Assembly (NCBI GenBank): GCA_965260935.1
Contig: CBDHCB010000001.1
Span: 62,001-126,000, forward strand
From: JBBROS01 sp965260935
Lineage (GTDB): Bacteria; Pseudomonadota; Alphaproteobacteria; Acetobacterales; Acetobacteraceae
DNA: 64,000 nt
Reading direction: 5' to 3'
The notes beneath the pieces were generated by a model. The model saw only the letters and a list, made by a program, of their open reading frames with translations. It did no database searches and had not been told where the DNA came from. Made by a program: the position numbers and the translations under genes. The first letter of the stretch is position 1, and each line of letters opens with the position of its first letter. Positions 18,120 to 26,979 of this stretch are shown here, one piece after another.

Positions 18120-21100
18120 TTGCTGAACAACAGCACCAGAAGCCTTGACCTTGTCACGTCTCCTGATCTCGACCCGCTGTTCCTGCGCCCCCGCCGCACG
18201 GGGGTCGAGAGCGCGTGGTATGGCCATGTCCCCTTCGCGCACTGGCTCGTCGCCGCCTGCCAGCCGCGCCTGCTGATCGAGCTTGGCACGCATAACGGGG
18301 TGTCTTACGCGGCGTTCTGCGAGGCGCTGGCCCGCTTCGGCGGCAACGGGCGCGCGTTCGCCATCGACACCTGGGCGGGGGATGATCACGCCGGGCACTA
18401 CGGCGCGGACGTTTACAACGACCTGAAGCGGTTCCACGACGAGCATTACGCCGGGTTCTCGGAAATGCTGCGCTGCACCTTCGACGCGGCGCTGCCCTAT
18501 TTCGCCGAGGCGTCCGTCGATCTGCTGCACATCGATGGGCTGCATACCTACGAGGCCGTGCGCAGCGACTGGGAGGCATGGCGTCCGAAACTGTCGGAGC
18601 GCGCGGTCGTGCTGTTCCACGACACCAACGTGCGCGAGCGCGGGTTCGGGGTCTGGCGGCTTTGGGACGAGCTGCGCGGCGCGTACCCGCATTTCGAATT
18701 CCTGCATGGCCACGGGCTCGGCGTGCTGGCCTACGGCGACGCCGTGGCGCAAGGCGTGCAGGACCTGTGCGCGCTGGACGATGCGCGCATGGTCGGCGCC
18801 GTCCGCCAGCGGTTCGCCTTGCTGGGCGAACGATGGGTCGAGGCGCAAGGCCGGCGCAGCAACATCGCGGCGCAGCAGGCCGCCGAAGCGGCCCTGGCCG
18901 GCGCAACGCTGGAGGTCGCCGCGATGGCCGCCGAGCGGGACCGGCTGGGCGAATCCGAACGGCGGCTCATGGCGGCGCTCGCCGACGCGGATGCCGCCGT
19001 CGAGGCCGCCCGCGCCGAACAGGCGGCGCTCACGGACTCGCAAACGCGGCTGACGGCGGCGCTCGAGAACGCCGACGCGGACGTCAGGTCGCTGCGTGAA
19101 CGGCTGGAAGAGCGGGAGGCCGAAGCCGAGCTGCTCCGTATCCAGACCTCACCGGCTTCCGATGCAACGGAGATCGCGGACATCAAGCGGCAGCTCGCCG
19201 CGCGCGAGTTCGACCTCGCGGCCCTGCGCGCGCACCATCACGCCGTCGTCAGCTCGCCCGCCTGGCGCGCGACCGCGCCCGCCCGGCAGTTCGGCCAGCG
19301 CTTCCCGCGTGCGGCCCTTCACGCAGCCAAGGCGGCACGGCTCGGCGCCGCCGCAGTCACGGGCAGGCTGCCCGGCCAGCTCCGCCTGCGCCGCCAGGTG
19401 CGCGAGGACGCCAAGCTCCTGGCCGCCTCGCCGTTGTTCGACCCGGCCCGCTATCTCGCCCGCTATCCCGAGGTCGCCCAATCCGGCAGCGACCCGCTTT
19501 GGCACTACATCTGGACCGGCGCCGCCGCCGGCTACGACCCGCACCCGCTGTTCGACAGCCGCTGGTACGCGGCGCAGCACCCGGAGATCGCGGCCCGGCA
19601 GGTCAACCCGCTCGCGCACTACATCCGCGAGGGCGCCGCCGCCGACGCCGATCCGCATCCGTTGTTCGACGCCGCATTCTACGTGGCGCAGGAACCAGGT
19701 GCCGCGGGGCGCGCGCTGCTGCATTATTTGGAAACGGGCGCGACAAAGGGGCGCTGCCCGAACCCGCTGTTCGACACCGGCGCCTATTGGGACGACTACC
19801 TGAAAGGGCGCGACCTCGCCGACGACCCGCTCTCGCATTACGTCCTGCGCGGGGCAGCGGCGGGCCTCGACCCGCACATGCTGTTCGACACCGATTGGTA
19901 TGCGGCGACGTACAAGGACAGCGTCGGCTGGAACCCGCTCGCGCACTACCTGAAGCAAGGCAAGGCCCGCGGCCATGCTCCTTGCCTGGTGGCGGCGCAA
20001 TCGGCGGAGCCTTTGCCCGCGGTCCGTTTCGCGCCGCACGCGTCGCCGGATGTGTCCATCGTCATCCCGTGTTACGGGCGCCTGTTCGACACGCTGCGCT
20101 GCCTCGCCTCGATCATGGTCCATAGCGGGACGGAGGTCACGTACGAGGTGATCGTGGCCGACGACCGGCCCGACGCGCCGACCGCAGGGCGGCTGAGCCA
20201 GGTCCCGGGCCTCCGGGTCGAGCAGAACCCGCATAACCTCGGCTTCTTGCGCAACTGCAACCGGGCGGCGGAACTCGCGGAGGGACGTTACGTCCTGTTC
20301 CTCAACACCGATGCCTCGGTGCATCCCGGCTGGCTCGCGCCGCTTGTGCGGCTCGCGGACAGCGACCCGCGCATCGGCATGGTCGGCTCGAAGCTGCTGA
20401 ATGCGGACGGCGCCGTCCAGGAAGCGGGAGGGGTGCTGCACCGCAACGGCTGGGGGTTCCCGTATGGCCGCGGGCAGGACGCGGAGCGCCCGGAATACGG
20501 CTTCGTGCGCGAGGTGGATGTCGTGATCGGCGCGTGCATGTTGATCCGCACTGCCGCGTGGGCGGCGGCGGGCGGGTTCGACGAGCGTTACGCGCCGGCC
20601 TATTACGAGGAGTTCGACCTCGCCTTCACGCTGCGGGACCGCGGCTGGCGGGTCATGTATCAACCCGCGAGCCAGGTCACGCATTTCGATTCCGCGAGCT
20701 ACGGCGCCGCCGAGCGGGACCGGCAATCCACCATCAACCACGCGCAGTTCTGCCGCAAATGGGCGCGGGCGCTGCCTGCCCAGCCCAGCCCGGAGACGCC
20801 GCCGTACGTCGCCCGCGAACGGGGCGTGCTTGGCCGCATCCTCGTCGTGGACGACCACGTGCCGGAGCCGGACAAGCACGCCGGGGCCGTCGCCACCTTC
20901 GACTGGCTGCGCCTGCTGCGCGGGATGGGGCTTCGCGTGACCTACAAGCCGCACGACCAGGCCAGGCCCGAGCCTTATACCGGCGTGCTGCAGCAGATGG
21001 GCGTCGAGGTGCTGTATGGCCCGGTCGACCTTCCGGCCTGGCTGGAGGAGAACGGGCGCTGCCTCGATTGGGTCTGGGTGGCGCGGCCCGCGGTGGCCGA

Positions 21101-22325
21101 GCCGCTGCTGGAGGCGTTGCGCGCGTTCGCGCCCGGCAAGCTGATCTATTTCACCCACGACCTGCACTTCCTGCGCGAGCAGCGCCGGTTCGAGCTGGAC
21201 CGCGACCCGTGGCATCGAGACGAGGCCCGGCGGCTGCGCCGGCTCGAGCGCGACATCTTCCGCCAGGCGAGGCTCGTGCTCACCCCGAGCGCGGACGAGG
21301 TGCCGGTCATCAAGGACCTGGTTCCCGAGGCCGACGTGCGGGCGATCCCGCTCTACTCCGTCCCGGCGGCCCCGCTCAGCGCGTGGACGGCGGAGCAGTT
21401 CGCCGGGCGCTCCGCCGTTCTGTTCGTCGGCGGCTACGACCATCCGCCGAACGTGGACGCGGCGCGCTGGCTGGTAGACGAGATCATGCCGCTGGTTTGG
21501 GCGGACGTGCCGGAAGCCATGCTGATCCTCGCGGGCAGCAGGCCGCCCGAGGCGCTGCTATCGCTCGCGGGCCGGCGGGTGGAGGTGCCTGGATGGGCGC
21601 CGGACCTCGGCCCGCTCTACGCCCGCGCGCGGCTGTCGCTCAACCCGCTGCGTTACGGGGCGGGGGTGAAAGGCAAGATCGTGGCCAGCCTGCAAGCCGG
21701 GCTGCCGATCGTCACGACCACGCTCGGCAACGAGGGACTCGGCCTTGAAGCGGGCACACAGGCGCTGATCGGCGACACGGCCGGGCTTTTAAGCCGCCAT
21801 GCGGCATCGCTGCTGCGCGATCCTGCGCTGTGCGCCGCCATGGCCAATGCCGGCATGGCGATGGTGCGGCAACGGTTCGGCGAGGAGGGGCTGCGCCGGG
21901 CACTGCTCTCGGCGCTGCAGCGGGATCTCTGCCCTGTTTGCGGCCGTTTCGCCCGATCCGATCAGCCGGTCCTCGCCTGCGAGGCCTGCGGGGCCGGGGA
22001 GCAGGAACGCGCCCTGGCCGGCGTCGCGATCCGGCCCTGGCGCCCGCGCGGCGTGAGCAGCTTGCGCGAGGCGGCGCCGTTCATCGGTTGCGCGCGCGTG
22101 CCGGACGGGGCAATGGCCAAGGCGGTCCCGGCCGGCTGCGACGCGGGCGGGGTGGACCTGCTCATCGGTCTCGATCAGCCCCGCCATGACATGGTGCGTC
22201 CGGGCGGGCGGCTCGTGTCGCCCGCGTTCGATACGAGCCGCCTGCTCGCGGACGGGTGGCAGGTCTGGCTGCATGAGTCCGGCCCGGCCATCGTCGAGGC
22301 GATGCGGCCCAAAACCGCCGGATGA
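18120..22325 (+). CDS. giant polyprotein: methyltransferase + tandem repeats + GT2 + GT4
   Basis: A 1401-residue protein. Residues 40-215: class I SAM methyltransferase (LLIELGTHNGVSYAAFCEAL; VDLLHIDGLHTYEAVRSDWE; VVLFHDTNVRERGFGVWRLW). Residues 225-395: coiled coil. Residues 438-625: five tandem units of the type LFDxxWYxxxx-PLxHYxxxGxxxGxDPHP, a repeat seen in large bacterial glycosyltransferases. Residues 645-870: GT2 domain (VSIVIPCYGRLFDTLRCLAS; YVLFLNTDASVHPGWLAPLV; YAPAYYEEFDLAFTLRDRGW). Residues 905-1265: GT4-type domain (LFVGGYDHPPNVDAARWLVD; LNPLRYGAGVKGKIVASLQA). Residues 1270-1300: CPVC/CEAC zinc-ribbon-like pair. The TTG start is the only one found that keeps the N-terminus. It overlaps the next gene by ATGA. 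Probably assembles and O-methylates a surface glycan in one protein. Confidence 0.85.
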   Translation: MLNNSTRSLDLVTSPDLDPLFLRPRRTGVESAWYGHVPFAHWLVAACQPRLLIELGTHNGVSYAAFCEALARFGGNGRAFAIDTWAGDDHAGHYGADVYNDLKRFHDEHYAGFSEMLRCTFDAALPYFAEASVDLLHIDGLHTYEAVRSDWEAWRPKLSERAVVLFHDTNVRERGFGVWRLWDELRGAYPHFEFLHGHGLGVLAYGDAVAQGVQDLCALDDARMVGAVRQRFALLGERWVEAQGRRSNIAAQQAAEAALAGATLEVAAMAAERDRLGESERRLMAALADADAAVEAARAEQAALTDSQTRLTAALENADADVRSLRERLEEREAEAELLRIQTSPASDATEIADIKRQLAAREFDLAALRAHHHAVVSSPAWRATAPARQFGQRFPRAALHAAKAARLGAAAVTGRLPGQLRLRRQVREDAKLLAASPLFDPARYLARYPEVAQSGSDPLWHYIWTGAAAGYDPHPLFDSRWYAAQHPEIAARQVNPLAHYIREGAAADADPHPLFDAAFYVAQEPGAAGRALLHYLETGATKGRCPNPLFDTGAYWDDYLKGRDLADDPLSHYVLRGAAAGLDPHMLFDTDWYAATYKDSVGWNPLAHYLKQGKARGHAPCLVAAQSAEPLPAVRFAPHASPDVSIVIPCYGRLFDTLRCLASIMVHSGTEVTYEVIVADDRPDAPTAGRLSQVPGLRVEQNPHNLGFLRNCNRAAELAEGRYVLFLNTDASVHPGWLAPLVRLADSDPRIGMVGSKLLNADGAVQEAGGVLHRNGWGFPYGRGQDAERPEYGFVREVDVVIGACMLIRTAAWAAAGGFDERYAPAYYEEFDLAFTLRDRGWRVMYQPASQVTHFDSASYGAAERDRQSTINHAQFCRKWARALPAQPSPETPPYVARERGVLGRILVVDDHVPEPDKHAGAVATFDWLRLLRGMGLRVTYKPHDQARPEPYTGVLQQMGVEVLYGPVDLPAWLEENGRCLDWVWVARPAVAEPLLEALRAFAPGKLIYFTHDLHFLREQRRFELDRDPWHRDEARRLRRLERDIFRQARLVLTPSADEVPVIKDLVPEADVRAIPLYSVPAAPLSAWTAEQFAGRSAVLFVGGYDHPPNVDAARWLVDEIMPLVWADVPEAMLILAGSRPPEALLSLAGRRVEVPGWAPDLGPLYARARLSLNPLRYGAGVKGKIVASLQAGLPIVTTTLGNEGLGLEAGTQALIGDTAGLLSRHAASLLRDPALCAAMANAGMAMVRQRFGEEGLRRALLSALQRDLCPVCGRFARSDQPVLACEACGAGEQERALAGVAIRPWRPRGVSSLREAAPFIGCARVPDGAMAKAVPAGCDAGGVDLLIGLDQPRHDMVRPGGRLVSPAFDTSRLLADGWQVWLHESGPAIVEAMRPKTAG

Positions 22326-23791
22326 ACGGCGCCGCACCGCCCGGGCCGTCCCTGCTGATGGATCTGCGGCCCTGCTACGAGAACTACGCCGGGATTCCGC
22401 AGGAAGCGCGGCTGCTGTTCGCCATGTTCTCCGGCTTGCCGCTCCGGCGTTTCGGCGGCCTGGCGTCGGGCATTCACTACAGCTCCCGCCGCTGGAAGGC
22501 GGTGACGCCGTATGAGCGCGTGCTGGCGCAGACGCAGGTGATGATCAGCCAGGACACCAAGCGGCTGCACCGGGGCCTCGGGTTCCGCGCCTTGCCCGGG
22601 TTCATGAAGCGCAAGCTGGCCAAGCCTTATCTGGTGCTGACGGAGGCCTTCCGCCGCGAGCGGTTGGACCTCACGATCGATTCCCGCCTGTTCGAGGATT
22701 TCCTCTGGACCAAGCTGTTCGAGCGCACGCTGGCCCCGCAGGACCGGCCCATGCTGCACCGGGCCGAGTACTTCGCCACCGAGCTTGGCCACGAGTATGC
22801 CCGCGCGCTCAGCTTCCTGCCGCGCAAGGCGCAGCGCCGGATCGACACCGACGGATGGGACATCTTCTTCTGCGCGACGGTCTCTCCCTACCGTCTTGCG
22901 CCCGGGACGAAGATGATGGTCCGGTATTACGACGCCTTGCCGCTGCTCAGCCCGCATACGATCGGCGAGCCGTGGCCGCACGCCCTGAGCCACGGGCGGA
23001 TGCTGCAACGCAACATGCAGGACGGCGCCGTGTTCTATTGCGGCAGCGAACCCGTGCGCGGCGACCTGCTCCGCCTGTTTCCCGAGGCCGAGGGCCGCGT
23101 GCACACCATTCCCGTGACCGTCGCGCCGGAATACCATCCCGACGTCCGGCCCGAGCGTGAGCGGCAGACGATCCTCAACCGCCGGGCAAGCGCCGCGACG
23201 GCCGGCAGCCGCCCGCCCGCAAGCCAGGTGCCGCCGCCGCGGCTGTTCATGGCCGTCTCGACGCTGGAGCCGCGCAAGAACTACCTCAAGCTGTTCCGCG
23301 CCTTCGAGATCGCCCGCCGGATGACGCGGCAGCCGATACAGCTCCTGATCGTGGCCAACCCCGGCTGGCGCTCGGATGCGGAGCTGACCGAGCTGAAGAT
23401 GCTGGTGCGGGAGGGGACGTACCACGTCAGCGGCGTGCCGATCGGGGAACTGCGCACATTATATTCCATGTCGCATTGCGTCGTGGCGCCGAGCCGGGCG
23501 GAAGGGTTCGACTACTCCGGCGTCGAGGCGATGGCCTGCGGCACGCCGGTGCTCGCGTCGGACATCCCGGTGCATCGCTGGGTCTACGGCGACGCCGCGG
23601 AATACGTGGACGGCTACGACGAGGACGCGATGGCCCGCGCCATCGCCCGCATCGCCGAACTGCCGCGCGAGGAAGGCCATCTCGCCGACATGCGCGAACG
23701 CGGGTTGAGCCAAGCCGCGCTATACAAGGCCGAGGCGCTTGCGCCGCGTTGGGAAGCGGCCATCCTCACCGAGGCCAGGAGACAGACATGA
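22322..23791 (+). CDS. glycosyltransferase family 4 (GT-B fold)
   Basis: A 489-residue protein; the ATG overlaps the stop of the giant gene. The C-terminal nucleotide-sugar domain has FMAVSTLEPRKNYLKLFRAF, LLIVANPGWRSDAELTELKM, LYSMSHCVVAPSRAEGFDYS and GVEAMACGTPVLASDIPVHR, the E-x7-E region and glycine-rich loops of GT4 (RfaB/WbpZ-like) enzymes. The N-terminal half contains DGWDIFFCATVSPYRLAPGT and MMVRYYDALPLLSPHTIGEP. No membrane segment, so it acts in the cytoplasm on a lipid-linked or nascent glycan. The stop overlaps the following methyltransferase start. Donor sugar unknown. Confidence 0.88.
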   Translation: MNGAAPPGPSLLMDLRPCYENYAGIPQEARLLFAMFSGLPLRRFGGLASGIHYSSRRWKAVTPYERVLAQTQVMISQDTKRLHRGLGFRALPGFMKRKLAKPYLVLTEAFRRERLDLTIDSRLFEDFLWTKLFERTLAPQDRPMLHRAEYFATELGHEYARALSFLPRKAQRRIDTDGWDIFFCATVSPYRLAPGTKMMVRYYDALPLLSPHTIGEPWPHALSHGRMLQRNMQDGAVFYCGSEPVRGDLLRLFPEAEGRVHTIPVTVAPEYHPDVRPERERQTILNRRASAATAGSRPPASQVPPPRLFMAVSTLEPRKNYLKLFRAFEIARRMTRQPIQLLIVANPGWRSDAELTELKMLVREGTYHVSGVPIGELRTLYSMSHCVVAPSRAEGFDYSGVEAMACGTPVLASDIPVHRWVYGDAAEYVDGYDEDAMARAIARIAELPREEGHLADMRERGLSQAALYKAEALAPRWEAAILTEARRQT

Positions 23792-24864
23792 CGAATGCCG
23801 CCGACAGGACCGAAGCGACCCGTATCTGGGACGAGCGATACGAGGGCAACCAGCACGTCGGCACGCAGCCGGTCATCAAGGGCGACCCGACCGACTACAC
23901 GCAGCACGCCTTCCTATACCAGCACGCCGTGGCCCGGCCGCAGACCGGGTCAATCGACGGCTACAACCTCGACCGGGTCGGCCGCGCCTTCCTGACGCCG
24001 CCGCCCGCCCGGATGCTGGCGCTCGGCTCGGGGATGGCGTTCACCGAGGAGCACCTGCTGCGGCAGAACTTCGCCCAGCACATCGTCGCCTACGAGATGT
24101 CGGCCACCGCGGTCGAGCGGGCGGCCGCGCGCTTCCGCGAGGCCGGGCTTTCCGACCGGATCGAGATGCGCGCGGCCGACGTGCTCGAAGACGGCATACC
24201 AAGCGGCAGCTTCGACGCCGTTTTCGTCCAGGCCGCGATCCATCATTTCGACCGCATCGAGGACATGTTCGCGCTGATGCACCGGGTGCTGCGTCCGGGC
24301 GGGCTGCTGGTCTACGACGAGTATGTCGGGCCGGACCTGCATGTCTGGCACCCGGAGGTCGTGGCGGTCATGGACGAGATCCACGCCTGCCTCGCACCGC
24401 AATACCGCTGGGACGCGAACGCCAACGCCGTGCGCGAAACCGGCCCGAGGCCGTCGCGGGAATGGATGTTGCAGCATGACCCGTCCGAGGGCGTCCACGC
24501 TTCGCGCATCCTGCCGCTGACCTATCAATGGTTCGACGTGGTCGACCGGGCGGATTCCGGCGGCACGATCATGCGCCCGTTCTTCAGCGGCCTGCTGCCG
24601 AACTTCGATTGGACCGAGCCGAAGGACCAGACCGTGGCCCAGCTCGTCATCCTGATCGAGCAGTTGCTGACCCGGCACGGCGTGCTGCCGCACTACCAGA
24701 CCGCCATTGTCGCCCGGCGCCGGGATACGCCGCGCCCGCCGTTGACCGAGGAGCAGAGCGCCCGCATCGGCTATTCGGACTGGCCCGGCCTGCCCCCCGA
24801 TCCGCAGCCCGCCCCCGCCGCCTCAACCGGCGGACGGCTGCGGCGGCTGTTCGGCCGACGGTGA
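23788..24864 (+). CDS. SAM-dependent class I methyltransferase
   Basis: A 358-residue enzyme. Motif I is MLALGSGMAFTEEHLL, the acidic ribose-binding position lies in IVAYEMSATAVERAAARFRE, motif II is AADVLEDGIPSGSFDAVFVQ followed by AAIHHFDRI, and motif III is VLRPGGLLVYDEYVGPDLHV. The C-terminal 130 residues form an extra domain with no recognised family. The start is fixed by the ATGA overlap with the upstream glycosyltransferase. As the last gene of the plus-strand glycan operon it probably methylates a sugar residue. Its 3' end overlaps the convergent acyltransferase gene by 42 bp. Confidence 0.87.
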   Translation: MTNAADRTEATRIWDERYEGNQHVGTQPVIKGDPTDYTQHAFLYQHAVARPQTGSIDGYNLDRVGRAFLTPPPARMLALGSGMAFTEEHLLRQNFAQHIVAYEMSATAVERAAARFREAGLSDRIEMRAADVLEDGIPSGSFDAVFVQAAIHHFDRIEDMFALMHRVLRPGGLLVYDEYVGPDLHVWHPEVVAVMDEIHACLAPQYRWDANANAVRETGPRPSREWMLQHDPSEGVHASRILPLTYQWFDVVDRADSGGTIMRPFFSGLLPNFDWTEPKDQTVAQLVILIEQLLTRHGVLPHYQTAIVARRRDTPRPPLTEEQSARIGYSDWPGLPPDPQPAPAASTGGRLRRLFGRR

Positions 24865-25905
24865 CGGAATACGACCAAGGCGCGGACGCCATCGCAGCGC
24901 CGGCCGCTCGACCAGGTGCCATGAAAGGAACGCGAGCGGCGTTGTCAGCAGGACGCAGGTGAGGACCGGCCACGGCGTGTCCGGCATGAGCGCCAGCACG
25001 AGCTGCTGTATCGGGAAGGCATAGAGGTAAAGACCATACGACACGTCGCCGAACCGTCCGGTCCGCCGCAGCACCGGCATCGACATGCGCCCGAAGCAGA
25101 TCACCATATACGGCAGCGTGAACCACTCGATCGGCACGTTCCACCAGTCGAACCAGCTCGACACGGCATAGTTGCCGACGAAGAACAGTAGGCAGACGTC
25201 CGCCCGCCAGAGCCGCTCCCCCACGCGCGCGTTGAGCAGGTAAAGGAGCGAGCCGACGAAGAAGAACGGCACTTCGACGAAGGCGTATTTCAGGTCAACC
25301 GCGTAGATGTAGACCACCGGCCCTTGGTAGCCATAGAACAAGAACAGCCCCAAGCCGCCGAACGCCCCGGCAAGCAGGGCGAGCACGGGAGGGCGGCTCC
25401 GCCCGGCCAGGACGGCCAGCAACGGCACGGTCAGGTAGCAGAGAAACTCGGGCAGCAGGCTCCACAACGAGCCGTTGACGGCGCCGCGTTCGCGCAGGCC
25501 ATCGAAGACGCCGGGCAGGAACAGCTCGTTGCGCAACGCGATGTTGGCGAGATAGCGGTAGGTGTCGCCGCTGGCGGCGTATTCGGCCAGCGGACGCCGC
25601 GTCATGGCCGGACCCAGCGCCGCGACGGTCAAGATCACGCAGGCGATCAGGCCGGGGAATATGCGCAGCGCGCGCTTGGACAAGAACGTGCCGAGGCGCG
25701 GCGTGCGTTCCCAGCTTCCGGTCACGAGATAGCCGCTGATGGAAAAGAACACGTCGAGCCCGACCCTGGCGAACGGCACGCCCCACAGCCCCGGGCCTGG
25801 CCCGCCAGCGAGCACCCAGCCATGCCCGTGAATGACCATCAGCGCCGCCATGACCCGGAGCGCATCAAAATTGTTGCGGCGTCCGTCGTCGAGCGTTGCC
25901 GTCAC
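24823..25905 (-). CDS. acyltransferase 3 (OafA/YrhL-like) membrane protein
   Basis: A 360-residue polytopic membrane protein with about ten hydrophobic segments. Landmarks of the acyltransferase-3 family are NNFDALRVMAALMVIHGHGW (RxxA and the catalytic-region His), DVFFSISGYLVTGSWERTPR, FLSKRALRIFPGL, GSLWSLLPEFLCYLTVPLL and YGLYLYAFPIQQLVLALM. These proteins move acetyl or other acyl groups onto surface sugars. The GTG start overlaps the stop of the upstream paralogue (GTGA); a longer open frame upstream belongs to the wrong frame of that paralogue. Second of two adjacent paralogues. Confidence 0.9.
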   Translation of the reverse strand: MTATLDDGRRNNFDALRVMAALMVIHGHGWVLAGGPGPGLWGVPFARVGLDVFFSISGYLVTGSWERTPRLGTFLSKRALRIFPGLIACVILTVAALGPAMTRRPLAEYAASGDTYRYLANIALRNELFLPGVFDGLRERGAVNGSLWSLLPEFLCYLTVPLLAVLAGRSRPPVLALLAGAFGGLGLFLFYGYQGPVVYIYAVDLKYAFVEVPFFFVGSLLYLLNARVGERLWRADVCLLFFVGNYAVSSWFDWWNVPIEWFTLPYMVICFGRMSMPVLRRTGRFGDVSYGLYLYAFPIQQLVLALMPDTPWPVLTCVLLTTPLAFLSWHLVERPALRWRPRLGRIPSPSAEQPPQPSAG

Positions 25906-26978
25906 TTGACGCCGCGCAATGACAGCCGCCCGACCCTGGGCCGTAGCCCTGCGGACCAGAGCAGTGCCGGGCGCTCGACCAGGCGCCACGACAGCAGCCC
26001 GGCCAGGAACGCCAGGGCCATGCACAACAGGATGGGATGCGGGTTGCCCGGAAACCGCGCCACGATGAGTTGCTGGATGGGAAAAGCGTAGAGGAAAAAA
26101 CCGAACGAGGGATTGCCCAGCGGCGCGAGCCGTCGCAGCAGCGGCATGTGCATCCGCCCGAAGCAGACGGCCATGTAGGGCAGCGTCAGCCACTCCAGCA
26201 CGATGGTCCAGCTCCCGAGCCAGCTCGCGACCCCCCAGTTGGCGGCGAAGCACAGCATCGCGAGATCGGACCGCCAGAGGCTCTCGCCGCGGCGTTGCTC
26301 CAACATTGCGAGCCACGCGCCGAGTAGGAAGAAAGGGATCTCGGTGAGCATGTCGACCAGGCTCACCCGGAACAGCAGCGGCGGCGGCTTCACGTCCTCC
26401 ATTTGCATCACGAACGCGGCCACGGCGAAGATGGCCGCGCACCCCGCTGTCACGCCGGCGCGGAAACGCAGCGGCGCCTGCCCGAGCAGCGGCACGAGCA
26501 GGCAACAGGCCGCCCCCGGCACCAGCGTCCACAGCATGGGGTTGACGGTGCCGACCCAGGGCTGGCCTTCGAAGACGCCGGGCAGCCATAGCTGCTGCAC
26601 GAGGAGGATGTTGCCGAGGTATTGGCGCGTATGCCCGTCGAGCAGGTAGTCCTTCAGCGACAGGCGCGTCGCGAGCGGGCCGATGACGAGGATCGTCGCT
26701 AGCACGCAGGCGGCCAGGCCGGGGAACAGGCGCAACGCGCGCTTCGTCAGGTATGGCGCCAGCCGCGGCAGGCGATCCCAACTGCCGGCCGCGAGATAGC
26801 CGCTGACCGCGAACAGCAGGTCGAGGCCGATCCGCGGGAAGGGCGCGCCCCATAGCCCGGACGCGGGCGCGCCCGTCAGCACCAGGCCGTTGCCGTAGAT
26901 CACGAGCACGACCGCGAACAGCCGCAAGGCCGTGACGTTGCTGCCCGTGAACCGCGAAGGCGCCGTGCTTGAGGGCAT
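25902..26978 (-). CDS. acyltransferase 3 (OafA/YrhL-like), second paralogue
   Basis: A 358-residue polytopic protein closely similar in layout to its downstream neighbour: NVTALRLFAVVLVIYGNGLV, DLLFAVSGYLAAGSWDRLPR, LTKRALRLFPGLAACVLATI, YAFPIQQLIVARFPGNPHPI. The catalytic-region IHGHG of the neighbour is VIYGNG here, so the His commonly needed for acyl transfer is replaced by Tyr/Asn. This copy may therefore have lost or changed activity. ATG 26978 lies one base after the stop of the GT-C-like gene; the downstream gene overlaps by GTGA. Tandem duplication with divergence is likely. Confidence 0.85.
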   Translation of the reverse strand: MPSSTAPSRFTGSNVTALRLFAVVLVIYGNGLVLTGAPASGLWGAPFPRIGLDLLFAVSGYLAAGSWDRLPRLAPYLTKRALRLFPGLAACVLATILVIGPLATRLSLKDYLLDGHTRQYLGNILLVQQLWLPGVFEGQPWVGTVNPMLWTLVPGAACCLLVPLLGQAPLRFRAGVTAGCAAIFAVAAFVMQMEDVKPPPLLFRVSLVDMLTEIPFFLLGAWLAMLEQRRGESLWRSDLAMLCFAANWGVASWLGSWTIVLEWLTLPYMAVCFGRMHMPLLRRLAPLGNPSFGFFLYAFPIQQLIVARFPGNPHPILLCMALAFLAGLLSWRLVERPALLWSAGLRPRVGRLSLRGVK

Positions 26979-26979
26979 T

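Noticed and set aside
19149..21443. 764-codon minus-strand open frame through the giant glycosyltransferase
   Set aside because: Same antisense effect; no motif, and the plus strand carries four recognisable domains.
24823..26853. single 676-residue minus-strand protein fusing both acyltransferases
   Set aside because: The upstream part of that frame is out of phase with the first paralogue. Each paralogue has its own start and stop with a GTGA overlap, so two genes are the better reading.
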